Origin: Mycobacterium gallinarum
Lineage (GTDB): Bacteria > Actinomycetota > Actinomycetes > Mycobacteriales > Mycobacteriaceae
DNA: 64,000 nt
Direction: 5' to 3'
Assembly (NCBI RefSeq): GCF_010726765.1
Contig: NZ_AP022601.1
Span: forward strand, 6,014,001-6,078,000
The stretch's first letter is position 1; each line of letters opens with the position of its first letter. Of this stretch, positions 19,388-27,523 are shown piece after piece. Under the pieces are notes generated by a model. The model was not told the origin of the DNA and made no database searches. It saw only the letters and a list, made by a program, of their open reading frames with translations. The position numbers and the translations under genes are program-made.

Positions 19388-19719
19388 TCGGCATAGCCGG
19401 GGTGGTTGACGTCGAGGCGTCGTCGCACGATCGTGCGCAGACCGGCCAGCAGTTCGTCGCACCGGTCGTCGAGGTCGCCGGCGCGGATCGCCATCGCGAG
19501 CTCGGTTTCGTCCGCGTAGCCCAGCCCGTTGAGTGCAGCGGCGACGTCATCGGCGGACCCGTCTAGCAGTTCGCGCTCCACGATGCGCAATACATTGGCG
19601 GCGACGCGGGCGTGGAAGTTGACCGGCGGCCCGACGGCGCCGCGCACATCGTTGTCAAGGAAATCAGCGACCGCCCCGACCAGTTCGGCCGCGGTCGGTC
19701 GGCCGTACAGCCCGCTCAT
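19384..19719 (-). CDS. DUF6285-like small protein, LvaB-like partner of an APH-type kinase
   Basis: A 111-residue acidic, helical protein (SGLYGRPTAAELVGAVADFLDNDV ... VERELLDGS) ending the minus-strand operon. Its ATG overlaps the stop of the phosphotransferase gene (ATGA). Small proteins of this type recur beside ACAD10-like phosphotransferases. In Pseudomonas putida the small LvaB is needed together with the kinase LvaA for phosphorylation of 4-hydroxyacyl-CoA during levulinate breakdown. Assignment to that family rests on size, composition and context, not on an alignment. ATG 19719 is chosen over a much longer open frame because of the overlap. Confidence 0.6.
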   Translation of the reverse strand: MSGLYGRPTAAELVGAVADFLDNDVRGAVGPPVNFHARVAANVLRIVERELLDGSADDVAAALNGLGYADETELAMAIRAGDLDDRCDELLAGLRTIVRRRLDVNHPGYAE

Positions 19720-20675
19720 TTCGGACCACCTCCCGTGAGCAGATCCAGCACGTCCCATTCGGTTTCGGCGACGCGGCGACCGATCGCCGCCAATTCGACC
19801 GACCGGTTCAGGCCCGATAGATGCCGTTCGGCCTGGAATCGGCAGATGACTCCCCAGCGCAGGGTCGCGACGGTGAGCCACCAGCGGAACACGTCGCGAT
19901 CCAGCTCGGTTCCCGCGGCGGCTTCGTAGGCCGACAGGAAACTCTCGACGCTGCCGAGACCACCCGCGCCCATGTCTTCGGGCGCACCGAAGCGCCAGGC
20001 GCGGATGCAGAACCACGCCAGGTCCTCGTACACCTCGCCGGTATGAACCAGCTCCCAGTCCAGCACCGCCGCCAACCCGTTCTCGTCGACGATCAGATTG
20101 CCCATTCGGAAGTCGCCGTGCACGAGCACCTGCCGGGTGGGCGCAGGACGATTCGCGGCCAGCCAGCGGAACGCCCACTCGAACGTTGCTGTGGTGTCCT
20201 TCATTTCGTCGAGCCGGTCCCGCCACTCGGCAAGGTCGTCGAACCCGTCGAGTCCGGGCACATCGGTGTCTGCCCGGTGGACGGCCGCCAGCGCCTGGGC
20301 GCACTGATGCAACAGCCGGTCCCGGCCCGCGTCGTCGAGGGTGCGATAGATCCGCCTGACGATCGTCTCGCCGGCGATCGCGTTGCAGATCAGATACGGG
20401 TTGCCCAGTGCGGCAGGGGAATTATCGGCGGTCACGATCTGGGGGACAGGGGCGCCGGCTTTGGCTGCACGCTTCTGCACAGCGGCCTCCAGCTCCATGC
20501 TTGCGTGCACGTCGTCGGGCGGCCCGGTGCGCAGGATCAACGGCCGCCGCTCATCGGTGACCGCGTCGAATGCCCACGTCGTCCTGCTCGCCCCGCCCGT
20601 GAGGGCGCGCAGGTTCTCGACGACCACGCCGTCGCCCAGTTCCGTGCGGAGCACGGCCTCGAGCTGATCCTTCAC
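19716..20675 (-). CDS. APH/ACAD10-like phosphotransferase (putative hydroxyacyl-CoA kinase)
   Basis: A 319-residue kinase-fold protein of the aminoglycoside phosphotransferase superfamily. The nucleotide-binding N-lobe shows LTGGASRTTWAFD, the catalytic loop is VLVHGDFRMGNLIV (HGD..xxN), and the metal-binding DxD equivalent is VLDWELVHTGEVYEDLAWF. Homologues fused or adjacent to acyl-CoA dehydrogenases (human ACAD10/ACAD11 and bacterial LvaA) phosphorylate the 4-hydroxyl of hydroxyacyl-CoAs. The GTG start at 20675 overlaps the stop of the neighbouring acyl-CoA dehydrogenase, and the stop overlaps the DUF6285-like gene, forming a tight three-gene module. Antibiotic resistance is unlikely in this context. 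Confidence 0.82.
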   Translation of the reverse strand: MKDQLEAVLRTELGDGVVVENLRALTGGASRTTWAFDAVTDERRPLILRTGPPDDVHASMELEAAVQKRAAKAGAPVPQIVTADNSPAALGNPYLICNAIAGETIVRRIYRTLDDAGRDRLLHQCAQALAAVHRADTDVPGLDGFDDLAEWRDRLDEMKDTTATFEWAFRWLAANRPAPTRQVLVHGDFRMGNLIVDENGLAAVLDWELVHTGEVYEDLAWFCIRAWRFGAPEDMGAGGLGSVESFLSAYEAAAGTELDRDVFRWWLTVATLRWGVICRFQAERHLSGLNRSVELAAIGRRVAETEWDVLDLLTGGGPK

Positions 20676-21910
20676 TTGCGCCCGAATCCGAAGAGCCGCT
20701 GCGCCACCCGTCGCATCTGGATCTCCTCGGCGCCCTCGGTGATTCGGTACCGGCGGTGATGACGGTAGATGTGCTCCATCGGCTCGTGACGGCTGTAGCC
20801 GATGCCGCCCAACACCTGCATCGCCCGATCGGCCGCATCGCACACGAGCCGGTTGGCGCGATAGTTGGCCATCGACACCTTGTCGGAGACCTCCATGTGG
20901 TGGTTGCGGTCCAACTCGGAGGCCGCGTACCTCACCAATAGCCGCACCATCTGGGCCTCGGTGTGCAATTCGACGAGCGGCCACTGCACAGCCTGGTTCA
21001 CCGACAGCGGCTTGCCGAACACAATGCGCTCGCCCGCGTAGGCGACCGCGCGGTCGATACAGTGCTGCGCGGCGCCAAGGCTGCTGGCGGCCTGCCGAAT
21101 CCTGTTCTCGTGCAGGAACGTCTGGCCGACCTCCAAGCCACGGTCCACTTCACCGAGCACCGCATCGATAGGCACTCGAACGTCCTTGAGCTCGACCTCG
21201 CCGTGGTCGGTCGGCATGTTGAAGGTCCACCAGTAGTACGGCACCGTGAAGCCCGGCGTATCGGTCGGGACCAGGAACGCGGTGATGCCGCGAGCCTGGC
21301 CCGGCTCACCGGACGTACGGGCGAAGACGAGGTCGTGGGTGGCGCGGTGCACACCGGTGTTGAACCGCTTGGCGCCGTTGATGACCCACTCGTCACCTTC
21401 CGGTATCGCGGTGGTTTCCAGCCAAGTGGCATCCGACCCGTGGTTGGGCTCGGTCAGCCCGAACGCCATCGACCGCTCTCCGGTCAACATGGCGTTGATC
21501 CACTCGTCCTTCTGCGCGTCGGTGCCGAACCGGTCCATCATGATGACCTGCGGGAAGTTCCCGACGATAGACGATTCGTCCTGCAGATCGTTGTGCAGAC
21601 CGAGTCCCTTGTGCGCCAGGTGTTCCCGGATGACAGCCATGTCGATGTTGGAGCCGTCGCGGCCGCCGAACTGCGACGGCAGGCCGTAACGCAGCCAACC
21701 GGCCGCATCGGCACGCCTGCGCATCTCGCCGAGCAGGTCCTCCCATTCCCGGCGCGGGATGCCGCCGTTCTCCCAGTCGGTGCGAGCGTACTCCCGGCGA
21801 TGGTCGAAATACTGCATGTTCTCGCGTTCCAGCGGCTTGATCTCGGTTTCGATGAACGCATCCATCTCGGCGAGCAGGCCCGGAAGATGCTCCGGGAGGG
21901 CGAAATCCAC
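20672..21910 (-). CDS. Acyl-CoA dehydrogenase (LvaC/ACAD11-like context)
   Basis: A 412-residue acyl-CoA dehydrogenase with the three-domain fold. FAD/substrate motifs are AFGLTEPNHGSDATWLET and WVINGAKRFNTG. The C-terminal helices carry VLGGIGYSRHEPMEHIYR and YRITEGAEEIQMRRVAQRLFG, where the Glu of TEG is the expected catalytic base. It is translationally coupled to the kinase downstream. In the human and Pseudomonas modules the dehydrogenase partner eliminates phosphate from 4-phosphoacyl-CoA, and a similar job is plausible here. Ordinary alpha,beta-dehydrogenation is the alternative. Confidence 0.85.
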   Translation of the reverse strand: MDFALPEHLPGLLAEMDAFIETEIKPLERENMQYFDHRREYARTDWENGGIPRREWEDLLGEMRRRADAAGWLRYGLPSQFGGRDGSNIDMAVIREHLAHKGLGLHNDLQDESSIVGNFPQVIMMDRFGTDAQKDEWINAMLTGERSMAFGLTEPNHGSDATWLETTAIPEGDEWVINGAKRFNTGVHRATHDLVFARTSGEPGQARGITAFLVPTDTPGFTVPYYWWTFNMPTDHGEVELKDVRVPIDAVLGEVDRGLEVGQTFLHENRIRQAASSLGAAQHCIDRAVAYAGERIVFGKPLSVNQAVQWPLVELHTEAQMVRLLVRYAASELDRNHHMEVSDKVSMANYRANRLVCDAADRAMQVLGGIGYSRHEPMEHIYRHHRRYRITEGAEEIQMRRVAQRLFGFGRK

Positions 21911-21934
21911 TGTGTCTCCTTACGTCCAGGGTCT

Positions 21935-22615
21935 CTAGAACCCGTACAGCGTCTTCTTCCAAATCCTCGACAGCGTGGCGATTGCGTCCTCGTCACTCAT
22001 CTCGAGCCCGAGACCGGATGTGCCGACGAAAACAGTGGTGAAGTTCTCGAAGAGCAACGCGATCGCCGCGGCGGTGTGCTCGGGATGCAGATCGGCACCG
22101 TGGCCCTGTTCCTGGGCACGGCGCACTGAAGCGGCGACGATGTCGATGCCGAAACGGCGGAATTCGTTCTGCACCGCGGCGAAGCGGGGCTGCGTGGCCG
22201 CGAGTTGGGCGACCGCGATCATGATCCCGATGTTCTGCTTGAACATGTTCCAGTAGCCGGTGACCACGGTGCGAAAGAACGTATCGTCGTCCGGGGATTC
22301 CGGCAGCTCGACGCTCAGGCCGGACGGCGCGACCACCTCGTGCAGGAAGGACTCAGCGAGGACGGCCAGCAGATCTTCCTTGTCGGCGAAGTAGCGATAG
22401 AACGCCGCCGGTGATTTGCCGGCCGCCGACGTGATGTCACCAAGGGTGGTGCCGTGAAACCCGCGCTCGGCGAAGAGTTTCCGGGCGGCCTGCTCGATAG
22501 CCTCCCTGGTCTGGCGACCCTTGGCACTGAGGGTTTCGGCTGGCACGGTCACATCCCGGCCCTGAACGACCGCGCGTGTAACCTGACGGCGAGTTTTGGC
22601 CGGCATTTCCGCCAT
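21935..22615 (-). CDS. TetR/AcrR family transcriptional regulator
   Basis: A 226-residue TetR-type protein. The N-terminal HTH follows TREAIEQAARKLFAERGFHGTTLGDITSAAGKSPAAFYRYFADKEDLL, and the C-terminal domain is a helical ligand pocket. It sits inside the operon, 36 bp downstream of the HMG-CoA lyase gene and 24 bp upstream of the acyl-CoA dehydrogenase, and is the natural candidate to control the 19.4-27.0 kb operon. The inverted repeat at 27073-27092 may be its operator. Confidence 0.88.
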   Translation of the reverse strand: MAEMPAKTRRQVTRAVVQGRDVTVPAETLSAKGRQTREAIEQAARKLFAERGFHGTTLGDITSAAGKSPAAFYRYFADKEDLLAVLAESFLHEVVAPSGLSVELPESPDDDTFFRTVVTGYWNMFKQNIGIMIAVAQLAATQPRFAAVQNEFRRFGIDIVAASVRRAQEQGHGADLHPEHTAAAIALLFENFTTVFVGTSGLGLEMSDEDAIATLSRIWKKTLYGF

Positions 22616-22651
22616 GCGGTTACAGCCGAGACGTGAGCAAGTCCCTTCACG

Positions 22652-23560
22652 TCAGTCGCCGAGAATCCGGTCGCCGGCACGCAGCAGCGAGCTCGGTAGG
22701 TCGTGCCCGACGACTTTCTGAGCGACGCGGGCGGCGGCGATGGCGCCCTCCAGGTCGACGTCGACGTCAATCTCGCTGTCCCGTAACAGATAAACCAGGT
22801 CTTCGGTGGCGATGTTGCCGCTGGCGCCCGGCGCGAACGGACAGCCGCCGAGCCCGCCGACTGACGCGTCCAGCCGGGTGACACCGGCCTCGACTGCGGC
22901 GTAGGCGCTGGCCAGTCCGGCACCGCGGGTGTTGTGGAAATGCGCCCCCAGCGGGATGTCACCGATCAGGGGACGAACCTGCGCCACCAGAGCGCTGACC
23001 CGGCGCGGGGTGGTGGTGCCGATGGTGTCGGCGATCGCGAGGCGATCGGCGCCGTGGTCGCGGGCGGCGGTCACGATGTCCAGCACGCGTTGCGGTGGTG
23101 TCGGGCCGTCGAAGGGGCAGTCCCACGCCGTGGCGATGATGACCTCGACGGTGACGCCGCTGTCGTGGGAGATCGCGACGATCTCGGGAATCTGCGCGGT
23201 GGCTTCCGCCGTGGTGCGACCTACGTTCGCTTGGCTGTGGCCGTCGGCGGCCGACACCACGTACTCGATCGACCGCAAACCCGACGCGATCGCGCGCTTG
23301 GCGCCGTTGGGACTGGCCACCAGCGCCGAGAACTCGATGTCTCCGAAGTTGTGCAGCTCGGCGGCGAGTTCGGCCGCGTCGGCCAGCGCGGGCACCTTCG
23401 ATGGCGAGACGAACGCCGTCGCCTCCATCTCCCGCACGCCGGTGGCGGCGACGGCCGCGAGCAGTTCGAGTTTGGCCGACAACGGAATCGGATCCTCGAT
23501 CTGTAGTCCGTCGCGCAGTGAGACGTCGCGAATGTCGACATGCGTCGGAAGCACACTCAT
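22652..23560 (-). CDS. Hydroxymethylglutaryl-CoA lyase family protein
   Basis: A 302-residue TIM-barrel DRE-metallolyase. VDIRDVSLRDGLQIE contains the catalytic Arg-Asp and metal Asp, the metal-binding His pair lies in PLGAHFHNTRGAGLASAYAA, and the signature Cys loop is VGGLGGCPFAPGASGNIATEDLVYLL. These match HMG-CoA lyase, which cleaves 3-hydroxy-3-methylglutaryl-CoA (or related 3-hydroxyacyl-CoA) to acetyl-CoA and acetoacetate. The ATG overlaps the CoA-transferase stop (ATGA). Together with that enzyme it suggests that a branched hydroxydicarboxylate is activated and cleaved. Confidence 0.9.
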   Translation of the reverse strand: MSVLPTHVDIRDVSLRDGLQIEDPIPLSAKLELLAAVAATGVREMEATAFVSPSKVPALADAAELAAELHNFGDIEFSALVASPNGAKRAIASGLRSIEYVVSAADGHSQANVGRTTAEATAQIPEIVAISHDSGVTVEVIIATAWDCPFDGPTPPQRVLDIVTAARDHGADRLAIADTIGTTTPRRVSALVAQVRPLIGDIPLGAHFHNTRGAGLASAYAAVEAGVTRLDASVGGLGGCPFAPGASGNIATEDLVYLLRDSEIDVDVDLEGAIAAARVAQKVVGHDLPSSLLRAGDRILGD

Positions 23561-24762
23561 AACACGCCCTCCTCTGCCAGCTGCATGATCTCGGCATCGC
23601 TTCGGCCCAGCAGACCACCGTAGACCTCGTCATTGTGCTGGCCGGGCCGGGCGGAGCCGGCGTTGCGAATCGTGCCCGGTGTATCCGAGAGCACCGGTAT
23701 CACGCCGGGACCCTTGATGTTTCGCCCGATGCGTTCGTCCCAGTGGTCGGCGATCATCCCGCGGGCCTGCAGCTGTGGATCCTCGACGACCTCGGCGACG
23801 GTGTTGATGGGTCCGCTGATCACCCCGGCTTCCGAAAGGGTCGCGATGATGTCGGCAGGTTGTCTGGCGGCCGCCCAGTCGCCGATGATCTTGTCGAGTT
23901 CATCCTGATTGCGGCCCCGGGCAACGTGAGTGGCGAATCGATCGTCGGTGGCGAGCTCTGGTTGTCCCATTGCGGCGCACAGCCGACGGAACACGGTGTC
24001 CTGGTTGGCGGCGATGACGACCCAGCTGCCGTCGGCGGTCGGGTAGATGTTCGACGGGGCGATACCCTCCAGTCGGGTACCGGAGGGTCCCCGAACCACA
24101 CCGCCCACGTCGTAGTCCGGAATGGTGGATTCCTGAACGGCCAAACAGGATTCGGTGAGCGCGGCGTCGACGACCTGTCCCTTGCCGGTGACCGAGCGTC
24201 GATACAGCGCGGCCAGTGCGCCCTGGGCGGCGAACATCCCGGCCAGGCTGTCGCCGAGCGAAAGGGCGAGTCGCGGGGGCGGACCGCCGGGGAACCCGTT
24301 CATGTGCCGCAGGCCACTGGCCGCCTCGGCGACCGACGCGTAACCCGCCTTGTGCGCCTCGGGTCCGGTCTGCCCGTATCCGGAGACCCGTACCAGGATG
24401 ATGCCCTGATTGCGTTCACGCAGCACGACGTAGCCGAGGTTCCACTTCTCCAGCGTGCCGGGCCGGAAGTTCTCCACGATGATGTCGGAGCGCTCGACGA
24501 GGTCCAGGAACAGTTCGCGTCCGGCATCCTTGCGCAGGTTCAGCGTGACGGCCTTCTTGTTGCGCGCGTGCACCGTCCAGAAGAAATGGTGACCCTCGAG
24601 TTCGGCCTGCCCCCAGGTGCGCAACGGATCAGGGGCCCCAGGCGGCTCGATCTTGATGACCTCGGCGCCCATGTCACCGAGCAGCCGTCCGGCGAACGGT
24701 CCGGAGATCAGCGTGCCGACCTCGATAACGCGGATGCCGTCGAGCGGGCCGGTGACCGTCAT
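23557..24762 (-). CDS. CaiB/BaiF family (family III) CoA-transferase
   Basis: A 401-residue family III CoA-transferase. The N-terminus is GIRVIEVGTLISGPFAGRLLGDMGAEVIKIEPP, with the conserved Gly-rich CoA loop. The catalytic Asp is expected in LALSLGDSLAGMFAAQGALAALY, and the C-terminal part contains GPINTVAEVVEDPQLQARGM. It moves CoA between organic acids such as succinyl, formyl or citramalyl species. The position directly before HMG-CoA lyase in one overlapping operon suggests it activates the lyase substrate or recycles CoA. Confidence 0.9.
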   Translation of the reverse strand: MTVTGPLDGIRVIEVGTLISGPFAGRLLGDMGAEVIKIEPPGAPDPLRTWGQAELEGHHFFWTVHARNKKAVTLNLRKDAGRELFLDLVERSDIIVENFRPGTLEKWNLGYVVLRERNQGIILVRVSGYGQTGPEAHKAGYASVAEAASGLRHMNGFPGGPPPRLALSLGDSLAGMFAAQGALAALYRRSVTGKGQVVDAALTESCLAVQESTIPDYDVGGVVRGPSGTRLEGIAPSNIYPTADGSWVVIAANQDTVFRRLCAAMGQPELATDDRFATHVARGRNQDELDKIIGDWAAARQPADIIATLSEAGVISGPINTVAEVVEDPQLQARGMIADHWDERIGRNIKGPGVIPVLSDTPGTIRNAGSARPGQHNDEVYGGLLGRSDAEIMQLAEEGVL

Positions 24763-25940
24763 GTCGAGAACTCGTGCCTGTGTAGCCAGTCGGTGCAGAT
24801 TCCGACCGCCTCGCGCAGCGTGCCGCGCTGATCGGGTCCGGAGTAGTAGTGGTTCGCGCCGGGGATCTCGTACATCTCCTTGTCAGAATGCCCGATCGCG
24901 GTGAACAGACGCTGTGTGTGGCTGGGTGTGCAGGCGTCATCGGCCATGTTGCCGATGACCAGCGCGGGCACCGCGATGTCGGGCCCGCACTTGACCGCAT
25001 CACCGTTGGCGTCGTCGTAGCTCCATTGCGAGAGCCAGCTGCGCAGTGTGCAGAACCGGGCCAATCCGACGGGACTGTTGTTCACCACCTGAGGATCGCC
25101 CAGATAGCACTGTCCGGGGGTGCGTTCGTTCGGATCCACCGTGGGGTCGAGCCACCGCGGGTCAGCCATGGTGCCGTGCACGACGAACGCGAACTCGTCC
25201 TCGGGACGGCCCTGCGCCTTCAACTCGGCCAGTTTGCCCTTGACCCACTTGGTGATTCGGCGATTGCGTGCGATCTGGGCGGCCCGGTAGCGCTCGAGGA
25301 ACTCCGCGGTGTAGGGCGGCTGGTTAGGGTTGTCGGGGTTGTACAGGTCCAACTCGGGGTCGCGCTTGGACGGGTCGGACTCGTCGAGGATCGACGCGTC
25401 CAGCCATTCGGTCATCGTGCCGTGGCGGCTGACGTGCGCGGCCAGCAGCATGATGCCGTCGGCCGGGATCAGGCCGAGCTTGGTGAGGTCGGGGCCGTCA
25501 CCGGAGGGGCTGGCCGTCACGGTCGGGTTCTGCGCCTGCTGCTGGTAGAACACCGACAGCGATCCGCCGCCGCTCCACCCGGCGAGGACCACCTTCGAGT
25601 AGCCCAGCCGGTTCTTGGCGTCCTCGATGCACTCGCCCAGGTCCTCGACCACCTTCTCCATCAGCAGCGCGGAGTCGGTACCGCGAAAGCGGCTGTTGCA
25701 GTAGATGACGTGGTGCCCCGCGCGGGCGAGCGCGTTCATCATCGGCAGGTACGCGCCCCCGCCGATGGGATGCATGAACACCAATACGGTGTCTGAGGGC
25801 TTGTCCTTCGGACGCAGCAGATGGCTTTCGAGGATGACGAGCTCGGCGACGCCGCCGTAGACGTCGCGGACGCCCGAATTGTTCTGGTAAGCGACCAGAT
25901 AGGGGATTCGGTCGTACTCGTACTTCACCGCGGTGGTCAT
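24759..25940 (-). CDS. Alpha/beta hydrolase
   Basis: A 393-residue alpha/beta hydrolase. The oxyanion region is VFMHPIGGGAYLPMMNAL, the nucleophile elbow is VVLAGWSGGGSLSVFYQQ (GxSxG), and the catalytic His is probably in PGANHYYSGPDQRGT, with an Asp in NMADDACTPSH. It is larger than usual because of a cap of about 100 residues between elbow and acid. It overlaps the CoA-transferase start by 4 bp and abuts the dioxygenase-like gene. Probable ester, lactone or C-C bond hydrolysis on the ring-cleavage product; substrate unknown. Confidence 0.82.
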   Translation of the reverse strand: MTTAVKYEYDRIPYLVAYQNNSGVRDVYGGVAELVILESHLLRPKDKPSDTVLVFMHPIGGGAYLPMMNALARAGHHVIYCNSRFRGTDSALLMEKVVEDLGECIEDAKNRLGYSKVVLAGWSGGGSLSVFYQQQAQNPTVTASPSGDGPDLTKLGLIPADGIMLLAAHVSRHGTMTEWLDASILDESDPSKRDPELDLYNPDNPNQPPYTAEFLERYRAAQIARNRRITKWVKGKLAELKAQGRPEDEFAFVVHGTMADPRWLDPTVDPNERTPGQCYLGDPQVVNNSPVGLARFCTLRSWLSQWSYDDANGDAVKCGPDIAVPALVIGNMADDACTPSHTQRLFTAIGHSDKEMYEIPGANHYYSGPDQRGTLREAVGICTDWLHRHEFST

Positions 25941-27044
25941 CTAGTGCTGCCCCAGATCGTTGGCGAGTACCTCTTCGGACGGGACGAGGCGACGCCTGGT
26001 GTCGATCGCGATCACCGACCAGTCGACCTTGTCGTAGTCATCGAACTTGCGGCGGGCCCGCTCGCGCGCCTTCTCTGGTGCACCGTGGTGAACCCCTTGC
26101 GGCGCATGGGAAACCAAGCCGGGCGGCATCGGGATCCCGTAGAGCGATCCACCGTGGAAGAACGCGATCTCGTCGAAGTCGACGTTGCGGTGGTACCACG
26201 GCGTGCGCTCGGTGCCTGGCACGCTTTCGGCGGGCTTGGGCAGGAAGTTCATCACGTAGACGCCGGTGGCCTCCATGAACAGGTGCACCGTGGGTGGCAG
26301 GTGCACGCTGTTCGACGTCACCACGTTGTAGTCGTCGATGTTGAAGGTGAACGCGAAATTGTCGCCGCGCCAGCCCGCCACGTCCAGCGGATGATGTTGG
26401 TAGAAGAGAGAAGTCGTCCCCACCCCATCTATTGGGGAGTGGATCAGCCGGACCTCGTACTCGTCACGCCCATCGTCGTCGATGGGCGACGCCTCCGGGA
26501 TGACGGCCTGCGATGGATCGAAGGGGAAGTGCCGACCGAGGTACCCCGGTGCCGGGACCCGGAACTCGTCAGTGGCCTGGATCATGAGCAGTGTCGACTC
26601 TTCGTCGGGCACCTGGCGGAAGGTGCACGCCTTGGGTATGTAGACCCAGTCGCCCTCGCGGTAGCGCAGGGGCCCGAACTCCGTCTCGAGCAGACCCGAG
26701 CCCTTGTGGACGAAGCTGAGCAGGTCGCCGTCGACGTAGCGGACGAAGAACGGCATCGGCTCGCTGCGCCGCGACAGCATCACGAGGCAGTCGGCATTGC
26801 TGAACATCAGCAGTGGACCGCCGGCGGCGTCGCTCGCGTCGCTCGGTTTGAGCTCCGACGACAGCACGTCGACGGGCCGCAATGGGCCGACCGAGCGGAA
26901 TGCCGTCGGGTCGTTGCGCCGATACATGTTCGCCGTGCGGCCGGTGAAGCCGCCGCGCCCGAGTTCGTCGTCTTTCAGCCCATCCAGATCGGCGTGCAGT
27001 CGTCGGGGAGTACGGCCTTTTCGGAGGTGAACAAAGGATTCCAT
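25941..27044 (-). CDS. Homogentisate 1,2-dioxygenase-like cupin protein
   Basis: A 367-residue bicupin protein related to bacterial homogentisate 1,2-dioxygenases. The first cupin includes FFVRYVDGDLLSFVHKGSG and YREGDWVYIPKAC. The second contains the Fe ligands around PWYHRNVDFDEIAFFHGG and a C-terminal His in LVSHAPQGVHHGAPE. It is shorter than classical HmgA (about 430-440 residues). It is first in the operon, one base from the hydrolase gene. No maleylacetoacetate isomerase or fumarylacetoacetase lies nearby, so the true substrate may be another gentisate-like or homogentisate-like compound. Confidence 0.78.
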   Translation of the reverse strand: MESFVHLRKGRTPRRLHADLDGLKDDELGRGGFTGRTANMYRRNDPTAFRSVGPLRPVDVLSSELKPSDASDAAGGPLLMFSNADCLVMLSRRSEPMPFFVRYVDGDLLSFVHKGSGLLETEFGPLRYREGDWVYIPKACTFRQVPDEESTLLMIQATDEFRVPAPGYLGRHFPFDPSQAVIPEASPIDDDGRDEYEVRLIHSPIDGVGTTSLFYQHHPLDVAGWRGDNFAFTFNIDDYNVVTSNSVHLPPTVHLFMEATGVYVMNFLPKPAESVPGTERTPWYHRNVDFDEIAFFHGGSLYGIPMPPGLVSHAPQGVHHGAPEKARERARRKFDDYDKVDWSVIAIDTRRRLVPSEEVLANDLGQH

Positions 27045-27072
27045 GGTGTCTCCATCGACAATGGGCGATCCG

Positions 27073-27092
27073 AACTAAAAATGAGTTTAGTT
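27073..27092. promoter_or_regulatory. Perfect inverted repeat upstream of the dioxygenase-like operon
   Basis: AACTAAA (27073-27079) and TTTAGTT (27086-27092) form a perfect 7-6-7 dyad, 28 bp upstream of ATG 27044, in a locally AT-rich stretch that stands out in this GC-rich window. Position and size suit a TetR- or MarR-type operator over the promoter. The TetR at 21935 is the nearest candidate. Confidence 0.5.
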
Positions 27093-27121
27093 TTACTTTC
27101 GGGCAGGGGTCAACCCTCGGA

Positions 27122-27511
27122 TCAGCTCTCGAGGTCGACCCGGATGGTCAGCAGGTTGGTGCCGAACGTCCGCACGCCGAAGCTGTTGAACTGAGGTAGT
27201 GAGCGCAGCCGTGCGTGCGGGTCGTCGTCGGGCACCAAGTGCGCAGTGCCGCGATGCCACCTGCCGTTGATCCGGACGCGGACCTTCGGATTCGCCTGGA
27301 TGTTCTTGACGTACTGCGACTTGTCGCCGAATTCCGAGACGAACCAGAACTGGTCGCCCTCGCGGCGTCCACCCAGAGGCGTGCGGCGGGGCTCACCGCT
27401 CTTGCGGCCGGTGGTTTCCAGCAGCGTCTGGAACGGCATCAGCCGCATCATTCGGTTGGCGACGTTCTTCTGGAAGGTTTTCGTGATCCGATCACGCAGA
27501 TCGTCGGCCAT
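27122..27511 (-). CDS. Nitroreductase-like deazaflavin (F420)-dependent family protein
   Basis: A 129-residue split-barrel protein of the Ddn/FDOR-A family that is abundant in mycobacteria. The family core is LLETTGRKSGEPRRTPLGG, followed by FWFVSEFGDKSQYVKNIQANPKVRVRINGRWHRGTAHLV. Such proteins use F420H2 (or F420/heme/flavin relatives) to reduce quinones, nitro compounds or unsaturated lactones. It lies 12 bp downstream of the flavin monooxygenase and is probably the last gene of that TetR-led operon. Confidence 0.85.
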   Translation of the reverse strand: MADDLRDRITKTFQKNVANRMMRLMPFQTLLETTGRKSGEPRRTPLGGRREGDQFWFVSEFGDKSQYVKNIQANPKVRVRINGRWHRGTAHLVPDDDPHARLRSLPQFNSFGVRTFGTNLLTIRVDLES

Positions 27512-27523
27512 GATTCCCCTTTG

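Noticed and set aside
19716..20675. Aminoglycoside resistance gene
   Set aside because: The APH fold is shared with hydroxyacyl-CoA kinases; overlap with an acyl-CoA dehydrogenase and a DUF6285-like gene argues for catabolism.
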